Source: Thiomicrorhabdus aquaedulcis (GTDB lineage Bacteria; Pseudomonadota; Gammaproteobacteria; Thiomicrospirales; Thiomicrospiraceae). From it: a stretch of 64,000 nucleotides of DNA. The notes under the pieces were generated by a model. The model searched no databases. It saw only the letters and a list, made by a program, of their open reading frames with translations, and was not told where the DNA came from. The translations under genes and the position numbers were made by a program. Positions 45,782-55,013 of the stretch are shown here, in pieces. Numbering within the stretch: the stretch's first letter is position 1; each line of letters starts with the position of its first letter. The stretch covers positions 1,612,001 through 1,676,000 of the forward strand of contig NZ_AP018722.1 of assembly GCF_004001325.1 (NCBI RefSeq), written 5' to 3'.

Positions 45782-46735
45782 ATGATGAACTTTAAACACA
45801 TCTTATTCATGTCGCAAAACATCCCAAACGATCAAGCGTTGTTTGACTGGATTCTTAGGCTCGCTCAACAACATAATGCCCACCTTACGGTGTTAAGCGT
45901 ACTGCCCGAGCTGACAGCCAATTTAACCGATTGGATAAAAAACTACTTGCCCGGCGATATTATCGCGCAACAAACCCAAAACGCTTTATCGGCTATGCAC
46001 CCTTGGGCTATGCAAGCCAATCAAGTGGGAGTGCACTTAAGCACCCAAGTTGAATTTGGAAAACCTTTTTACAAAGCCATTCAAACTGTCTTAAAAACCA
46101 ACGTCGACTTGATGATAAAGCAAACCGATCAAATTGAATCATCTTTAAGCCATTATGTGTTTGGTAGTCAAGACCTGCATTTATTGCGCAAATGCCCCTG
46201 CCCCGTACTGTTGCATAAACAAGGCACTAGCTTACCTTTTGAGCGTGTTATGGCCAGTATAGACGTGGACATTGATGCTGAAAACCTTGCGCCAAACCAT
46301 CTTAATGAATCTATTTTAAGTTTAGCGTTGGCCATGGCAGAACACGATGATTCGGCCTTATCCGTTGTACACGCATGGCAAGCAGAAGCCGAAAATCTAA
46401 TGCGTTACTGGAACAGCGACCTGTCGGATGTTGATGTATTACGTTTTACCGAAAGCGTCCATCAGCAACATGCCTGGGCGCTCGACCATGAAATAGCCGC
46501 GTATCGAGCACGCAAACCTAATTTAAATGTCATGCTGCCTAAAGGTCGTGCAGAACAGGTGATTCCACAAATAGCCCAAGACCAAAACATTGACTTAATT
46601 GTGATGGGAACCCTTGGACGCAGTGGTTTACCAGGCCTGGTCATTGGCAATACCGCCGAAACGATTTTGGAGCAAATTCAATGCTCGGTCTTGGCCGTAA
46701 AACCTTCTGGGTTTGTTTCACCTATTACCGTTTAA
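45782..46735 (+). CDS. Tandem universal stress protein, UspE-like
   Basis: A 317-residue protein of two Usp domains (about 1-150 and 155-315). The second has the ATP-type loop IDLIVMGTLGRSGLPGLVIGNTAETILEQIQCSVLAVKP, the GxxG...S/T pattern of nucleotide-binding Usp proteins; the first domain keeps FGSQDLHLLRKCPCPVLLHK and is more degenerate, as in UspE. It follows the antiporter by six bases, suggesting that it modulates or accompanies ion homeostasis under stress. Two ATGs (45782, 45785) fit the AAGGA ribosome-binding site. Confidence 0.9.
   Translation: MMNFKHILFMSQNIPNDQALFDWILRLAQQHNAHLTVLSVLPELTANLTDWIKNYLPGDIIAQQTQNALSAMHPWAMQANQVGVHLSTQVEFGKPFYKAIQTVLKTNVDLMIKQTDQIESSLSHYVFGSQDLHLLRKCPCPVLLHKQGTSLPFERVMASIDVDIDAENLAPNHLNESILSLALAMAEHDDSALSVVHAWQAEAENLMRYWNSDLSDVDVLRFTESVHQQHAWALDHEIAAYRARKPNLNVMLPKGRAEQVIPQIAQDQNIDLIVMGTLGRSGLPGLVIGNTAETILEQIQCSVLAVKPSGFVSPITV
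46630..46641. repeat. Palindrome ACCAGGCCTGGT (exact) inside uspE
   Basis: Exact copy; read as GLPGLVIGN. Confidence 0.9.
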
Positions 46736-46800
46736 CCAATGTGAAACTTTTTGACTAAAACCTTTTGATTTTAAAAGGCGTTAATCTACCAAGATTTATT

Positions 46801-46842
46801 TTGAATTTATGTTGAATTTATATTGAGTTTGTATTGAGTTTA
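46801..46842. repeat. 11-bp tandem repeat between converging genes
   Basis: TTGAATTTATG, TTGAATTTATA, TTGAGTTTGTA and TTGAGTTTA in succession. It lies between two 3' ends, unlike the other tandem repeats. A short hairpin (ACCCTTT/AAAGGGT, 46874-46891) follows with no T run. Confidence 0.75.
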
Positions 46843-46901
46843 CTAGTTCACTTTGGCTTTCTTGAGTAATTACACCCTTTTAACAAAGGGTTAGCAAAAA
46901 G

Positions 46902-47483
46902 TTAACGCGTTTTATAACGCGGCTCGCTCAAAATGGGCACGGCAAATTGCACGTCTTTATCGCGGTCTAAGGTTTCTAACAAGGTATCAAACGACGTTTG
47001 CGGCAGTACATCAACAATCGCAGTAAGCGGATTGGGCAGACGAGTCAGCAGTTTAAAGCCGTAACGGTTGACAATTTTGTCTAGGTCGTCTGCCTCGTAG
47101 CTTTTAACTATAAACGTGCCAGTCAACACGGCGTTAACCCCGGTTTGTTTGTTTAAAAAAACCGGCATAAACTCGTAGGGCTTGTTGTTAAACAAGCGGC
47201 TTAACGGCGCACATTGGGTGTAACTTAAATCAGGATGGGTGGTGGAATACACAAACCACGCACCGTGAGTTTCAAGTTGCGTTAATTGCCACTCTTCTGG
47301 CAGTTTATTCAGCGGCAATAAACTCGCCAGCCGATTCGGTTGGGCTTGATACACCTTGGCATCGGCCATTTTAACCACCAGCTCACACGGTTGGGTAAAT
47401 GACCAGGCCTGGTTAGACACCAATAAACCCGCCAGCAGCAGTGTACGGACCGTAATGGGTATAAATCGTTTTTTAAATTGCAT
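46902..47483 (-). CDS. Small exported protein resembling a subtilase prodomain (candidate trans-acting chaperone)
   Basis: A 193-residue protein with a signal peptide (hydrophobic TLLLAGLLVSNQAWS, cleavage near AWSFT). The C-terminal 80 residues (TFIVKSYEADDLDKIVNRYG, ITAIVDVLP-like PLTAIVDVLPQ, DKDVQFAVPILSEPRYKTR) have the order and ending of S8 prodomains, which fold their protease and then block its active site with the C-terminal tail. It starts 45 bases downstream of a kexin-like protease that has no prodomain of its own. The arrangement recalls the Aeromonas sobria ASP protease and its separate ORF2 chaperone. The function is inferred from these features and position. Confidence 0.6.
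   Translation of the reverse strand: MQFKKRFIPITVRTLLLAGLLVSNQAWSFTQPCELVVKMADAKVYQAQPNRLASLLPLNKLPEEWQLTQLETHGAWFVYSTTHPDLSYTQCAPLSRLFNNKPYEFMPVFLNKQTGVNAVLTGTFIVKSYEADDLDKIVNRYGFKLLTRLPNPLTAIVDVLPQTSFDTLLETLDRDKDVQFAVPILSEPRYKTR
47402..47413. repeat. Palindrome ACCAGGCCTGGT (exact) in the signal-peptide codons of the prodomain-like gene
   Basis: Exact copy; read as NQAWSF at the end of the signal peptide. Confidence 0.9.
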
Positions 47484-47528
47484 CAGGGTGTCCTTTGTTG
47501 TCTTATCTTTTTGTCTTATTTACAGGCT

Positions 47529-49385
47529 TTAGTGACCGTACAGCGTCAACGACCAATTAACTAACTTGCCCAAACCTGTTCCATTGGTACTGTTGTCCAA
47601 ATCGCGCACGGTCACTGTCCAATTGCCATTTAGAGCCTCGCCGTAAAACGCATGGCTAATAAGCATAAGGTTGTTCATGTCGTAATGCGGCAAATAGGCG
47701 TTAAACGGGGTAAGCACAATACTTTGCGTGCCCGACGGCGAGGTTAAAAGAATTTGATAATCGCTTAGGTCAATATTATGGGCAACATTGCCTTCTGTAT
47801 TGCTGTCGCGCCCAACAATGCTGAGCGTTAACAGCACGCTTTCGGCGGTTAGGGTTGAATTAACCGTGGTGATTTTGCTTAAACCTGCGGCGTTAAAATC
47901 GGGGATTTCGTTGTCAGTGCTTAAAGAAAAAACCGGTGTGCTGACGGTTTGCATGGCCAGCAATGGGCTGTAATTAGTGCGCGCCAGGGTAATGGCAGCG
48001 TCGACATTAAGCGCCCCAAAGCCATAAGCATTGCTGTACTTTATGCCCGCATTATTGGTGACCCAACCATTTTCTAACACCACGCTTGTGCTGTTTACCG
48101 CAAGGGTTTTTGAGCTTAAATCGGGATCAATTTGGCGAGCTGTGCTGGCCAGTACATGCTTAACGTCGCGCCAAGTTAAATTAGGATTGGCCTCTAACAA
48201 CAAAGCCGCCGCGCCACTGACCATGGCAGTAGATGAAGACGTGCCGTTAAAGCGTGAAAAATAATTGCACGACTCATTGCCAGTGCCTTGCGCTCCATCG
48301 TCAAAGGGCACGATGCCGTACGGCGTGTTGGTTCGACTGTAACCAATCGTGCAACCACTTTGATCCGTGGTGACTAAAGTTGGACTTTCAACACCAAACT
48401 CGCCACCCGGCGCCGATAACCAGAGTGCCGAACCCGTGTTGGAATAGCTTGCTCGGCGATCACTGGCGTTAAACGCCCCCACCACCATTTGAAACGGTGT
48501 GGCGTGTTCGGTTTCCATATTGACGTTGTAACAGGTCATACCATTAGCGCAACTGCCAGAGTCGCTGTAAAATTCATTACCAGCTGCTTTAACGTACACC
48601 GCGCCTTTTAACGCGCGAAGATTATTTGTACCCCATTCCAATGCGTCCATGATGGTTTGGTAATACGTCAACTCAGTGCCCTCAGGAACATAATCAGGAT
48701 TACGACCATAGCTTTTATTAAATACATCGATTTGGGTAGAGGTAAGTCCTACAAACTGATCAGCCGACTCTTTGTAACCCAAAGCCGCTAACTCTTCGTT
48801 AAATTCTTGCGACGCTAAAAAATTAAAACCATGCAACTCAACGCTTGGGGCAACGCCCCAAATTCCTAGGCTGTTTCCGCCACGCGCACCGGATAACCCC
48901 GCTACGCTTGTGCCGTGATCACCATCAACAAACGTTGACGTTGGGTCAAATAGACTTTTACCATTATTAGAAAAATTATATGAACCATTGAGCACCACAT
49001 TGGGGCTTAAATCTTCATGGCCAATCTCCATACCTTCATCGATAATTGCCAAATGGACACCATCGCCGGTAAAGCCTTGCGCGTAAGCGTCTACCCCTTC
49101 ACCCGCACCAAACACGTTAATATCAGCACCCGGCACACCACCGGTTCCGTCATACACCAACGCAGCTTGGCCGCTGTTATACAACGACCATTGGTGTTCA
49201 ATAAACGGATCATTGATGGCCGTAATAGGCGTATCGGGTGGCGGTGGCGGCGTTGAAGAACCTCCTCCTCCCCCGCCGCCACAAGCCGATAGCAACCCTA
49301 GCATCCCTAGTAACCCAATGGCGATAATGCGTTTAACGGTGTTATTTAAAGAGTCACCAGGCCTTGTGATGTTTATTTGCTTCAT
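47529..49385 (-). CDS. Kexin-like S8 serine protease lipoprotein with C-terminal P domain
   Basis: A 618-residue protease. ATG 49385 is chosen: AAGGAG lies 8 bases upstream, and it overlaps the gspN stop as TAATG; the frame opens 22 codons earlier. The lipobox is LLSAC (Cys35), followed by a poly-Gly and poly-Pro linker and then directly by DPFIEHQWSLYNSGQ, the start of the catalytic domain, so no prodomain is present in cis. The triad is Asp116 (IIDEG), His157 (VDGDHGTSVAG) and Ser383 (NGTSSSTAMVSG), with oxyanion Asn270 (KAAGNEF). A P domain of about 145 residues ends NWSLTLYGH. Coupling to the gsp operon suggests it is a type II secretion substrate. Confidence 0.9.
   Translation of the reverse strand: MKQINITRPGDSLNNTVKRIIAIGLLGMLGLLSACGGGGGGGSSTPPPPPDTPITAINDPFIEHQWSLYNSGQAALVYDGTGGVPGADINVFGAGEGVDAYAQGFTGDGVHLAIIDEGMEIGHEDLSPNVVLNGSYNFSNNGKSLFDPTSTFVDGDHGTSVAGLSGARGGNSLGIWGVAPSVELHGFNFLASQEFNEELAALGYKESADQFVGLTSTQIDVFNKSYGRNPDYVPEGTELTYYQTIMDALEWGTNNLRALKGAVYVKAAGNEFYSDSGSCANGMTCYNVNMETEHATPFQMVVGAFNASDRRASYSNTGSALWLSAPGGEFGVESPTLVTTDQSGCTIGYSRTNTPYGIVPFDDGAQGTGNESCNYFSRFNGTSSSTAMVSGAAALLLEANPNLTWRDVKHVLASTARQIDPDLSSKTLAVNSTSVVLENGWVTNNAGIKYSNAYGFGALNVDAAITLARTNYSPLLAMQTVSTPVFSLSTDNEIPDFNAAGLSKITTVNSTLTAESVLLTLSIVGRDSNTEGNVAHNIDLSDYQILLTSPSGTQSIVLTPFNAYLPHYDMNNLMLISHAFYGEALNGNWTVTVRDLDNSTNGTGLGKLVNWSLTLYGH
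49356..49367. repeat. Palindrome variant (one mismatch) in the protease signal region
   Basis: ACCAGGCCTTGT; read within ITRPGDS near the N-terminus. Confidence 0.6.
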
Positions 49386-50329
49386 TACAGGGCTCCTTGC
49401 GCGCTTAATATGGCAACTGTGGGGCTTTTTAGGTTCATAAAACTGGCCCAATCGGGCATTTGCTGTGCCGATTGCGCGGTGAGCGTGAGATCAATTTGGT
49501 AATGTATGCTGCGCTCGGTTGTGATTGACGGTGATGTAACGTGCGCTTGCGTAAAGACTATTTTACCCGACAATTGCCAAGCGTTACTTTGGCTATTACT
49601 GGTACTGTTAGCTTGGCTATCGGTTTGAGCCGAGGCCAAAGAAAGAACTACTTTGTCGTTGTCGATACTCGGTGTAACAATAAGGTCAGGCATGGTACTG
49701 CCTAAGAGTTCAAGCTGGCTAATACGCACTGAACCAGCCCATTGTGTTGGCCATAAATTGGGTAAATTAACGTTGGCCGACATATCTTCAAAGTGCAGTG
49801 TTCCGCCGCGTGTGGCGCCTTTTGCGGTTGCAACTTGAACACCCAACGCGCTTAAATGCGCGTACATGGCCGTTAAATCTATTTGGCCATTAAGTGCGTT
49901 CACGTTTAAAGAATATGGGTTAGACGCATTAAACAACGCGGTTAAAGGTACGCTTGCGTGAGTCTTTAGGGTGATGCCGGGTGATGCATTTTCACGGTTT
50001 ACATTTAGCCTTAACGCTAAATCGCCCCAAAAAAGGGCGCTTGGTGATACCTGCCAGTCAACCAACCCCACCACGGTACGCGGGTTTAAAGTGAGCAGGT
50101 GAGTTTGCCCTTGCCACAGCGTACCTTGAGTGGACTGAGCTTGCCATGCGGCACTGGGCAAGTTTAAGGTACTTTGCACCCATGCCGCTGGCAAGTGATA
50201 ACCTACCGACACGACCAAACCTACACTAAACAGCAACAACCCTTGCACAAACGCTTTTTTAGAGCGCATGCCATTAAAGGTTTTTGCATGGGGTTTACCA
50301 TGAGAACTGGCATAAGATTGAGCACTCAT
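49385..50329 (-). CDS. gspN: Type II secretion system protein GspN
   Basis: A 314-residue inner-membrane protein with one N-terminal hydrophobic segment (about 28-48, GLLLFSVGLVVSVGYHLPAAWV) and a large periplasmic domain rich in beta strands (STQGTLWQGQTHLLTLN and so on), as in GspN. The role of GspN in secretion is unclear and many systems lack it. It overlaps gspM by one base and the protease gene by one base (TAATG at both ends), so it is translated as part of the operon. Confidence 0.88.
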   Translation of the reverse strand: MSAQSYASSHGKPHAKTFNGMRSKKAFVQGLLLFSVGLVVSVGYHLPAAWVQSTLNLPSAAWQAQSTQGTLWQGQTHLLTLNPRTVVGLVDWQVSPSALFWGDLALRLNVNRENASPGITLKTHASVPLTALFNASNPYSLNVNALNGQIDLTAMYAHLSALGVQVATAKGATRGGTLHFEDMSANVNLPNLWPTQWAGSVRISQLELLGSTMPDLIVTPSIDNDKVVLSLASAQTDSQANSTSNSQSNAWQLSGKIVFTQAHVTSPSITTERSIHYQIDLTLTAQSAQQMPDWASFMNLKSPTVAILSAQGAL

Positions 50330-50877
50330 TAACGCGCACCTGGTGCGTTGGTGCCGGCATTGCGCAAGGCATCTGCTAACACGTCAAACTGCACTTCGGC
50401 CTGGGTTAAGCCGGGCGAAATGGGAGTAATATCTAAGCGACTCGCCACCAAGCCTTGTTGCTCAAGAGCGGCCAACCAGGCAAATAAGCGCGGAGCATCT
50501 ACTTGAGCAAACCGGACTTTAACCCCTTGTGCGGTAGGCTCAATACCTTGGGCGGCGCGCAATAAATTTTGCACACGCAGCGTTTGTTGCACGCTGTCGA
50601 TTAAGGCGGTTTTACTGTTAAACGCAAGTGGGTCTGTAAGCACCGTTGCCCTTCCCGTTGCACTTTTTTCGACTATTTTAGGGGCTTGTTCGTTAAGCCA
50701 CTGCCAATCGGCTTGAGATTTTTGCAAGGCTGCATGCGCTTGTTGTTGAGCATTTTGAATAGGCAACCACAGCAGTTGATAAAACATAAATCCCGTTAAA
50801 AATACCGCCAAACCTATTAATAATCGGCGTTCGCGCACCGCTAAAGCTGACCAGGCCTGGTTAATTTGCATCCACAT
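50329..50877 (-). CDS. gspM: Type II secretion system protein GspM
   Basis: A 182-residue inner-membrane platform protein. A hydrophobic segment at about residues 19-38 follows a short cytoplasmic part (ALAVRERRLLIGLAVFLTGF is typical of GspM), and the periplasmic part has a ferredoxin-like fold type (ARLFAWLAALEQQGLVASRLDI). It recruits GspL to the platform. It overlaps gspL by 17 bases. Confidence 0.9.
   Translation of the reverse strand: MWMQINQAWSALAVRERRLLIGLAVFLTGFMFYQLLWLPIQNAQQQAHAALQKSQADWQWLNEQAPKIVEKSATGRATVLTDPLAFNSKTALIDSVQQTLRVQNLLRAAQGIEPTAQGVKVRFAQVDAPRLFAWLAALEQQGLVASRLDITPISPGLTQAEVQFDVLADALRNAGTNAPGAR
50850..50861. repeat. Palindrome ACCAGGCCTGGT (exact) at the gspL/gspM junction
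   Basis: Exact copy; read in gspM as NQAWSAL and ending at the gspL stop. Confidence 0.9.
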
Positions 50878-52138
50878 ACAACACTCCTTCTGCCAAGGTT
50901 GCGGTGACGTTTTTAAGCTCTAAACTAAACGTTATATTAGCCATGTTAGACTTATTAGACATATTGGCAGTACCGGGCGTTAGGACGTCTGCCGCCTCAC
51001 TCACACTCACTAACGTTTGCAACGCCGCGGCATTGGCGGCACTGACTTGCACGCTCATACGCTGACCATTTTTAACCGGTTGCAGCGCTATTTTTTTAAG
51101 CGTAACCTCGGGGTTTTTAAGCACTGTGATTTCTAGCGCGCGCATCATCTGCATCGGTGAGGTTTGGGTACGGTTGGTTGGTTGGTCTTTTAAGCGACTG
51201 TTGGTTTGAGCCCGCACGTTGACCACGCGCTTTACATCTGGAAACAACTGCTTAAACAGCGCGTGAGTTTGGGTTTGATACACATCTGCTTGCGCGGCTA
51301 ATCGCTGGGTCTGCCAATGTGTCGCCAACATGGACGTAACCAGCATAAGCGCCACTAAACCGCCCGCCCAACGCAAACGTTTAACGCCCGCGCCCCATAC
51401 TGATTGGGCTTTAAAATCGCCCTTGGTTAAACTTAATGCCGACAGGACACTGGCCGATGTAAATGTTGGTTCAACCGCCTGCAGTGTCTTATTTTGATGT
51501 TCTGGCAAATGCCTAATTTGCTCAAACCAGGCATGGTCGCACGCAAAACCGCTGTAGAAACCGGTGCGCACAGTGTGTAAAGTAGATTGGTTGGTCGTAT
51601 AAACCAACCAGGCCTGGTCAGTCGATTTAAGATTGGCTGGATTGTTTGTTGGGTTAAACGGCCAATCCAATGCAAAACAATCTGGCACCAACTGGGCGTG
51701 TTCGAGTCCTGCGGCGTTTAAACCGGCTTGCCAGGTAAGCATTTTTTGGCGTTCGACCACGGCACAAAACACCGTATTGCCTGCATGGGTATCGCGCGCA
51801 AAGCTCACGATATGAAACTGCTCAATGGGTTGCGACAAACTCTCTTCTAACGCATAAGGCAACGCCGCTTGCCAATCGGCTTTACGTTTTCCTGGCACGC
51901 TCACTTGGGTTAACAGTACCGACTGAGTGGGAACCCATACGGTGACCACCGCGCTTTTTAAAACGCCCTGTGCCTTAAGTTCTGCCAATAATGCGTCCAC
52001 CTCACTGGGCAACGTGACGGTACGCGCCAACGATTCCACTACCAGCGTGTCGTCTTGAGTAAATTTAACGCTCACGGGCGTTATGGCTGTCCCGCGTTTA
52101 GGGGGCTGCGCGGCTTTGGGTAACACGTTCTGTAACAC
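50861..52138 (-). CDS. gspL: Type II secretion system protein GspL
   Basis: A 425-residue bitopic protein. The cytoplasmic actin-like domain (about 20-235) binds the GspE ATPase; the membrane segment is at about 245-262 (AGGLVALMLVTSMLATHW) and a periplasmic ferredoxin-like domain follows. The start at 52138 is a GTG overlapping gspK by 41 bases; a GTG at 52075 would remove the overlap, and neither has a strong ribosome-binding site. Confidence 0.9.
   Translation of the reverse strand: MLQNVLPKAAQPPKRGTAITPVSVKFTQDDTLVVESLARTVTLPSEVDALLAELKAQGVLKSAVVTVWVPTQSVLLTQVSVPGKRKADWQAALPYALEESLSQPIEQFHIVSFARDTHAGNTVFCAVVERQKMLTWQAGLNAAGLEHAQLVPDCFALDWPFNPTNNPANLKSTDQAWLVYTTNQSTLHTVRTGFYSGFACDHAWFEQIRHLPEHQNKTLQAVEPTFTSASVLSALSLTKGDFKAQSVWGAGVKRLRWAGGLVALMLVTSMLATHWQTQRLAAQADVYQTQTHALFKQLFPDVKRVVNVRAQTNSRLKDQPTNRTQTSPMQMMRALEITVLKNPEVTLKKIALQPVKNGQRMSVQVSAANAAALQTLVSVSEAADVLTPGTANMSNKSNMANITFSLELKNVTATLAEGVLYVDAN
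51526..51537. repeat. Palindrome variant (one mismatch) inside gspL
   Basis: ACCAGGCATGGT; read as DHAWFEQ. The mismatch falls in the central GGCC. Confidence 0.6.
51606..51617. repeat. Palindrome ACCAGGCCTGGT (exact) inside gspL
   Basis: Exact copy, 80 bases from the previous variant; read as TDQAWLVY. Confidence 0.9.
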
Positions 52139-53102
52139 TTAACCACCTTTGTACTAAGCTAACGTCTGTTGGACTTTTTCGATAAAACAACCCAAATACG
52201 GCTTGCTGTGCCACGCCGTAATCGACCTGCGCTTTAAGCAAAAAATACTGGCTTTGCACGCTTAACACCCCATCAGGAAAATCAAGCGCTACTTCGGCTT
52301 GCGTAAACCCGCTTTGGGTTTGTAAAAACGCTGTAAACTCTTCGACGGTCTGCGCCGGCTCGGTTTGCCGGCGCTGTAACCAACTGTCTACCATCGCATC
52401 GGTTATCCAGTCGGCCAGCACCAATAAGGTTACTTTTGATGCCGTATTAACATTAATGGAGCTTACACTGGGCAATGCCGCCAAATCGTTTAATACGGCC
52501 TGCCACTTTAACGGTTCGAGCGTGGCAAAACCCTGCACATTTTTTAACTCACTTAACATGCTAAAAGGTCTGTTAGCCGCACGATACGCTGGATTAAGCA
52601 ATAAATAAGCGTCACTTTCGGCGCCCAATGGCATAGGCTCATCGTCGGTGTCTACCCAATCGGTTAACACATCGCTTAGGCTAAAATCTAGCCCTTGGCG
52701 CGCCGCGTAACGTGTAAACATAGCGTACCATAAACCCCGCATTACCTCGTCGGTGTCGGCCAGGTTGTTAATATTAAGGCGGCCGTTTAAATCGACCAAT
52801 TGACCCGATACCTCGCCACCCTCAAACGCCATGGGCGCCATGGGTTGAGCCCACACTTCGGTTAAATGGTCGGTGGCGTTATTTTGCGCGTCGACTTTTA
52901 AACCCTTTTTAACCCAACTTTCTAACCCATACGCCACCGACAGCGATTGCGCTTGGTGCAACATATGGGTACTGCGTTTAATTTGCGCGTATTGTTCATA
53001 CAACACATTGCTGGCCATGATAGCCACCAACGCCACAATGACCAAGACTGTTAACAACGCAAAACCGCGCTGTGAGGCACCATGATGCCGAGCCTGTTTC
53101 AT
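52098..53102 (-). CDS. gspK: Type II secretion minor pseudopilin GspK
   Basis: A 334-residue minor pseudopilin. The prepilin region RGFALLTVLVIVALVAIMASNV lies near residue 12; as usual for GspK, there is no Glu at position 5 of the mature protein. A large globular domain with the GspK insertion follows (LNGRLNINNLAD, SINVNTASKVTLLVL). GspK with I and J forms the tip that starts pseudopilus assembly. It overlaps gspJ by four bases. Confidence 0.92.
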   Translation of the reverse strand: MKQARHHGASQRGFALLTVLVIVALVAIMASNVLYEQYAQIKRSTHMLHQAQSLSVAYGLESWVKKGLKVDAQNNATDHLTEVWAQPMAPMAFEGGEVSGQLVDLNGRLNINNLADTDEVMRGLWYAMFTRYAARQGLDFSLSDVLTDWVDTDDEPMPLGAESDAYLLLNPAYRAANRPFSMLSELKNVQGFATLEPLKWQAVLNDLAALPSVSSINVNTASKVTLLVLADWITDAMVDSWLQRRQTEPAQTVEEFTAFLQTQSGFTQAEVALDFPDGVLSVQSQYFLLKAQVDYGVAQQAVFGLFYRKSPTDVSLVQRWLSVTERVTQSRAAP

Positions 53103-54034
53103 GGCGTTGCCTCGGGCGATAACGAATCGGTTATACCCGGCACATCGGCGTTAATGGTTAAACCAGCGTCGGTTTCAACCTCGCCGGTTGCATCGCTGGT
53201 TTTATCGCCAGTTGTATCGCCGCTTGCATCGTTTTCAATGTCGTTTACGACTTGCGTGCCACGTACCGTGGTGCTCCAATCTACGGCGTCTACGCCCCTA
53301 AACAGTCGGGTAATTATGCCCAAATCATCCAACTCTATTTGCACCTCGGTTAACACCGGCAAAGCCGTTAAGGCATCTTTGCTGGATGAATTGGCAGCGG
53401 TGCTAGTGGCAGAAATTATAACTGGGGTAAGCGCCTCGCCGGTCCAAGTTTGTGGCCAAACCTCTACCCAAGATTCAATCCCAGGTTCCATCAAATCATT
53501 GGCACTGGGAAGTGCTTTTAAAAACCGCACAGTAAAACGCTTAACCCCGGTTAACACCACTTGACGGGTTGGTTGGGTGTCGGGCGCACGGTCTAACACC
53601 GGCCACACAAAGCGCACCAGCGTTTCATCTTCTAACTCATAACCCACTCGCAGTAATCCACCCGAAGCATTGGGGGTGGGAAACTGTGCCAAACGGCTTA
53701 ACTCTAACCCTAAATCGGCACGGTACTGTAAAGCCGGTAAGCTCGAACCCAAACCGTCCAAAATAGGCCGCGGCACCATTTGAATAAAATCTTGTTCCAT
53801 CCACCATATCGCGCGTTGCACTTGACCACTGCGGTCGGTATGTTCTTGCATCGCGCTTTGCACCTTAACCATGCCGTTTACAGATTGATAGGCCAAGGCG
53901 GCAATCACCGCCGACACCGCTAGGGCAATCAGCAACTCAATTAAGGTAAAACCGCGCTGAACGTACTTGAGCTTTTCGCACGGCTTTACGCACGATGTTA
54001 TGCATGGTGCTATGCAAAATTGAACGCGACTCAC
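53099..54034 (-). CDS. gspJ: Type II secretion minor pseudopilin GspJ
   Basis: A 311-residue minor pseudopilin with the prepilin cleavage and helix motif [25 protein letters not shown] at about residues 28-52. It continues with the GspJ-type RAIWWMEQDFIQMVPRPI. The C-terminal 60 residues are an Asp/Thr/Gly-rich, low-complexity tail (NDIENDASGDTTGDKTSDATGE) that usual GspJ proteins lack. It overlaps gspI and gspK by four bases each. Confidence 0.92.
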   Translation of the reverse strand: MSRVQFCIAPCITSCVKPCEKLKYVQRGFTLIELLIALAVSAVIAALAYQSVNGMVKVQSAMQEHTDRSGQVQRAIWWMEQDFIQMVPRPILDGLGSSLPALQYRADLGLELSRLAQFPTPNASGGLLRVGYELEDETLVRFVWPVLDRAPDTQPTRQVVLTGVKRFTVRFLKALPSANDLMEPGIESWVEVWPQTWTGEALTPVIISATSTAANSSSKDALTALPVLTEVQIELDDLGIITRLFRGVDAVDWSTTVRGTQVVNDIENDASGDTTGDKTSDATGEVETDAGLTINADVPGITDSLSPEATP

Positions 54035-54477
54035 TCGCCCACCACGCTGACTAACGTGGCGTGCGCTTGTGTTTTAGAAAACCTTTGCGATGCGGATTTA
54101 GACTCGGATTGCAATACCACATGTTGTTCGGTAATGCGCATTTGGGCTTTAACCACTCCGGGCAATAACGTGGGTTCGGTAGTGAGTTCGCTTTGCCACG
54201 TGCGCCCCATAAAATCATGGGTTTGTACGGCTTCGGAGCGCAAACCTGGCATTAACTGCACTCTAAGCAGTTCGTTTTGCGCCAACCAGGTGGCGGCCAC
54301 TTTGGTCTCTAACTGGGCTTGATTGCTAACCGACATCCCCATGGTGCGGCTTACCGCACTTAAAGCAATGGCCACAATCGCCAACGCCATCATCACTTCA
54401 ATTAGGGTAAAACCCCGCTGGACATGCCGCGTTAATGGCACGGCCAATGTTAGGGTATTTGTGCCAATGTTGTTCAC
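54031..54477 (-). CDS. gspI: Type II secretion minor pseudopilin GspI
   Basis: A 148-residue minor pseudopilin: prepilin motif RGFTLIEVMMALAIVAIALSAV at about 21-42, then the short GspI globular domain (TWLAQNELLRVQL). Forms the tip complex with J and K. Overlaps both neighbours by four bases. Confidence 0.92.
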   Translation of the reverse strand: MNNIGTNTLTLAVPLTRHVQRGFTLIEVMMALAIVAIALSAVSRTMGMSVSNQAQLETKVAATWLAQNELLRVQLMPGLRSEAVQTHDFMGRTWQSELTTEPTLLPGVVKAQMRITEQHVVLQSESKSASQRFSKTQAHATLVSVVGE

Positions 54478-55010
54478 AGCGACGTCTCAAAGTTTAACAA
54501 ACCATCCCACACTACCGTGGTCACCCCGGCAACCTTACCGCCTTTTGCATTGGAGGTTAATTGAGTTTGTCCGTCCAACTGTATCTTAACCTCGCCGGGT
54601 AAAACCTCGCCACTGGGCCAAAACAGCCAACCGGCTTGGGGCAATTGGTTTTGTTGGGCAAAGGTTAAATCGGTGTTCCATTCCACGCTTAGGCCTGCTT
54701 GCCAAGGCAAAAAAGCCACTTGGGATGACACCGACCAGGCCTGGTCAGTGAGTACATACGTGGTTAAACCGTCTTGGGTGGGTGCCATTAAATACAGCCT
54801 TTGCTCAAACGCCGCGTAATCACTGACTAAACGCAATGCACTTTTAAGCTGACCTTGCTGCGTGTTTAAAATAGCCGAATCACTGGGTCGCAACGACAGC
54901 ATGCCAACGCTTAAGACCACTGCCATAATCACCACCACCACCATCAACTCAATTAAAGTAAACCCACGTTGGCGGTGTACTTTAGCCGATGCGACATTGA
55001 CCCAGTTCAT
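54474..55010 (-). CDS. gspH: Type II secretion minor pseudopilin GspH
   Basis: A 178-residue minor pseudopilin with [24 protein letters not shown] at about 15-38, and the GspH-type globular domain. Its start is preceded by 9-bp repeats TAATAAGGT that each carry an AAGG ribosome-binding site. It holds a palindrome copy. Confidence 0.9.
   Translation of the reverse strand: MNWVNVASAKVHRQRGFTLIELMVVVVIMAVVLSVGMLSLRPSDSAILNTQQGQLKSALRLVSDYAAFEQRLYLMAPTQDGLTTYVLTDQAWSVSSQVAFLPWQAGLSVEWNTDLTFAQQNQLPQAGWLFWPSGEVLPGEVKIQLDGQTQLTSNAKGGKVAGVTTVVWDGLLNFETSL
54734..54745. repeat. Palindrome ACCAGGCCTGGT (exact) inside gspH
   Basis: Exact copy within GACCAGGCCTGGTC; read as TDQAWSVS. Confidence 0.9.
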
Positions 55011-55013
55011 TCC

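Noticed and set aside
48031-49282. Open frames opposite the protease gene
   Set aside because: They arise from the repetitive Gly/Pro codons and lack any recognisable protein features.
52098-52138. The 41-base gspL/gspK overlap as another frameshift
   Set aside because: Both proteins are full length; a later GTG start of gspL removes the overlap.
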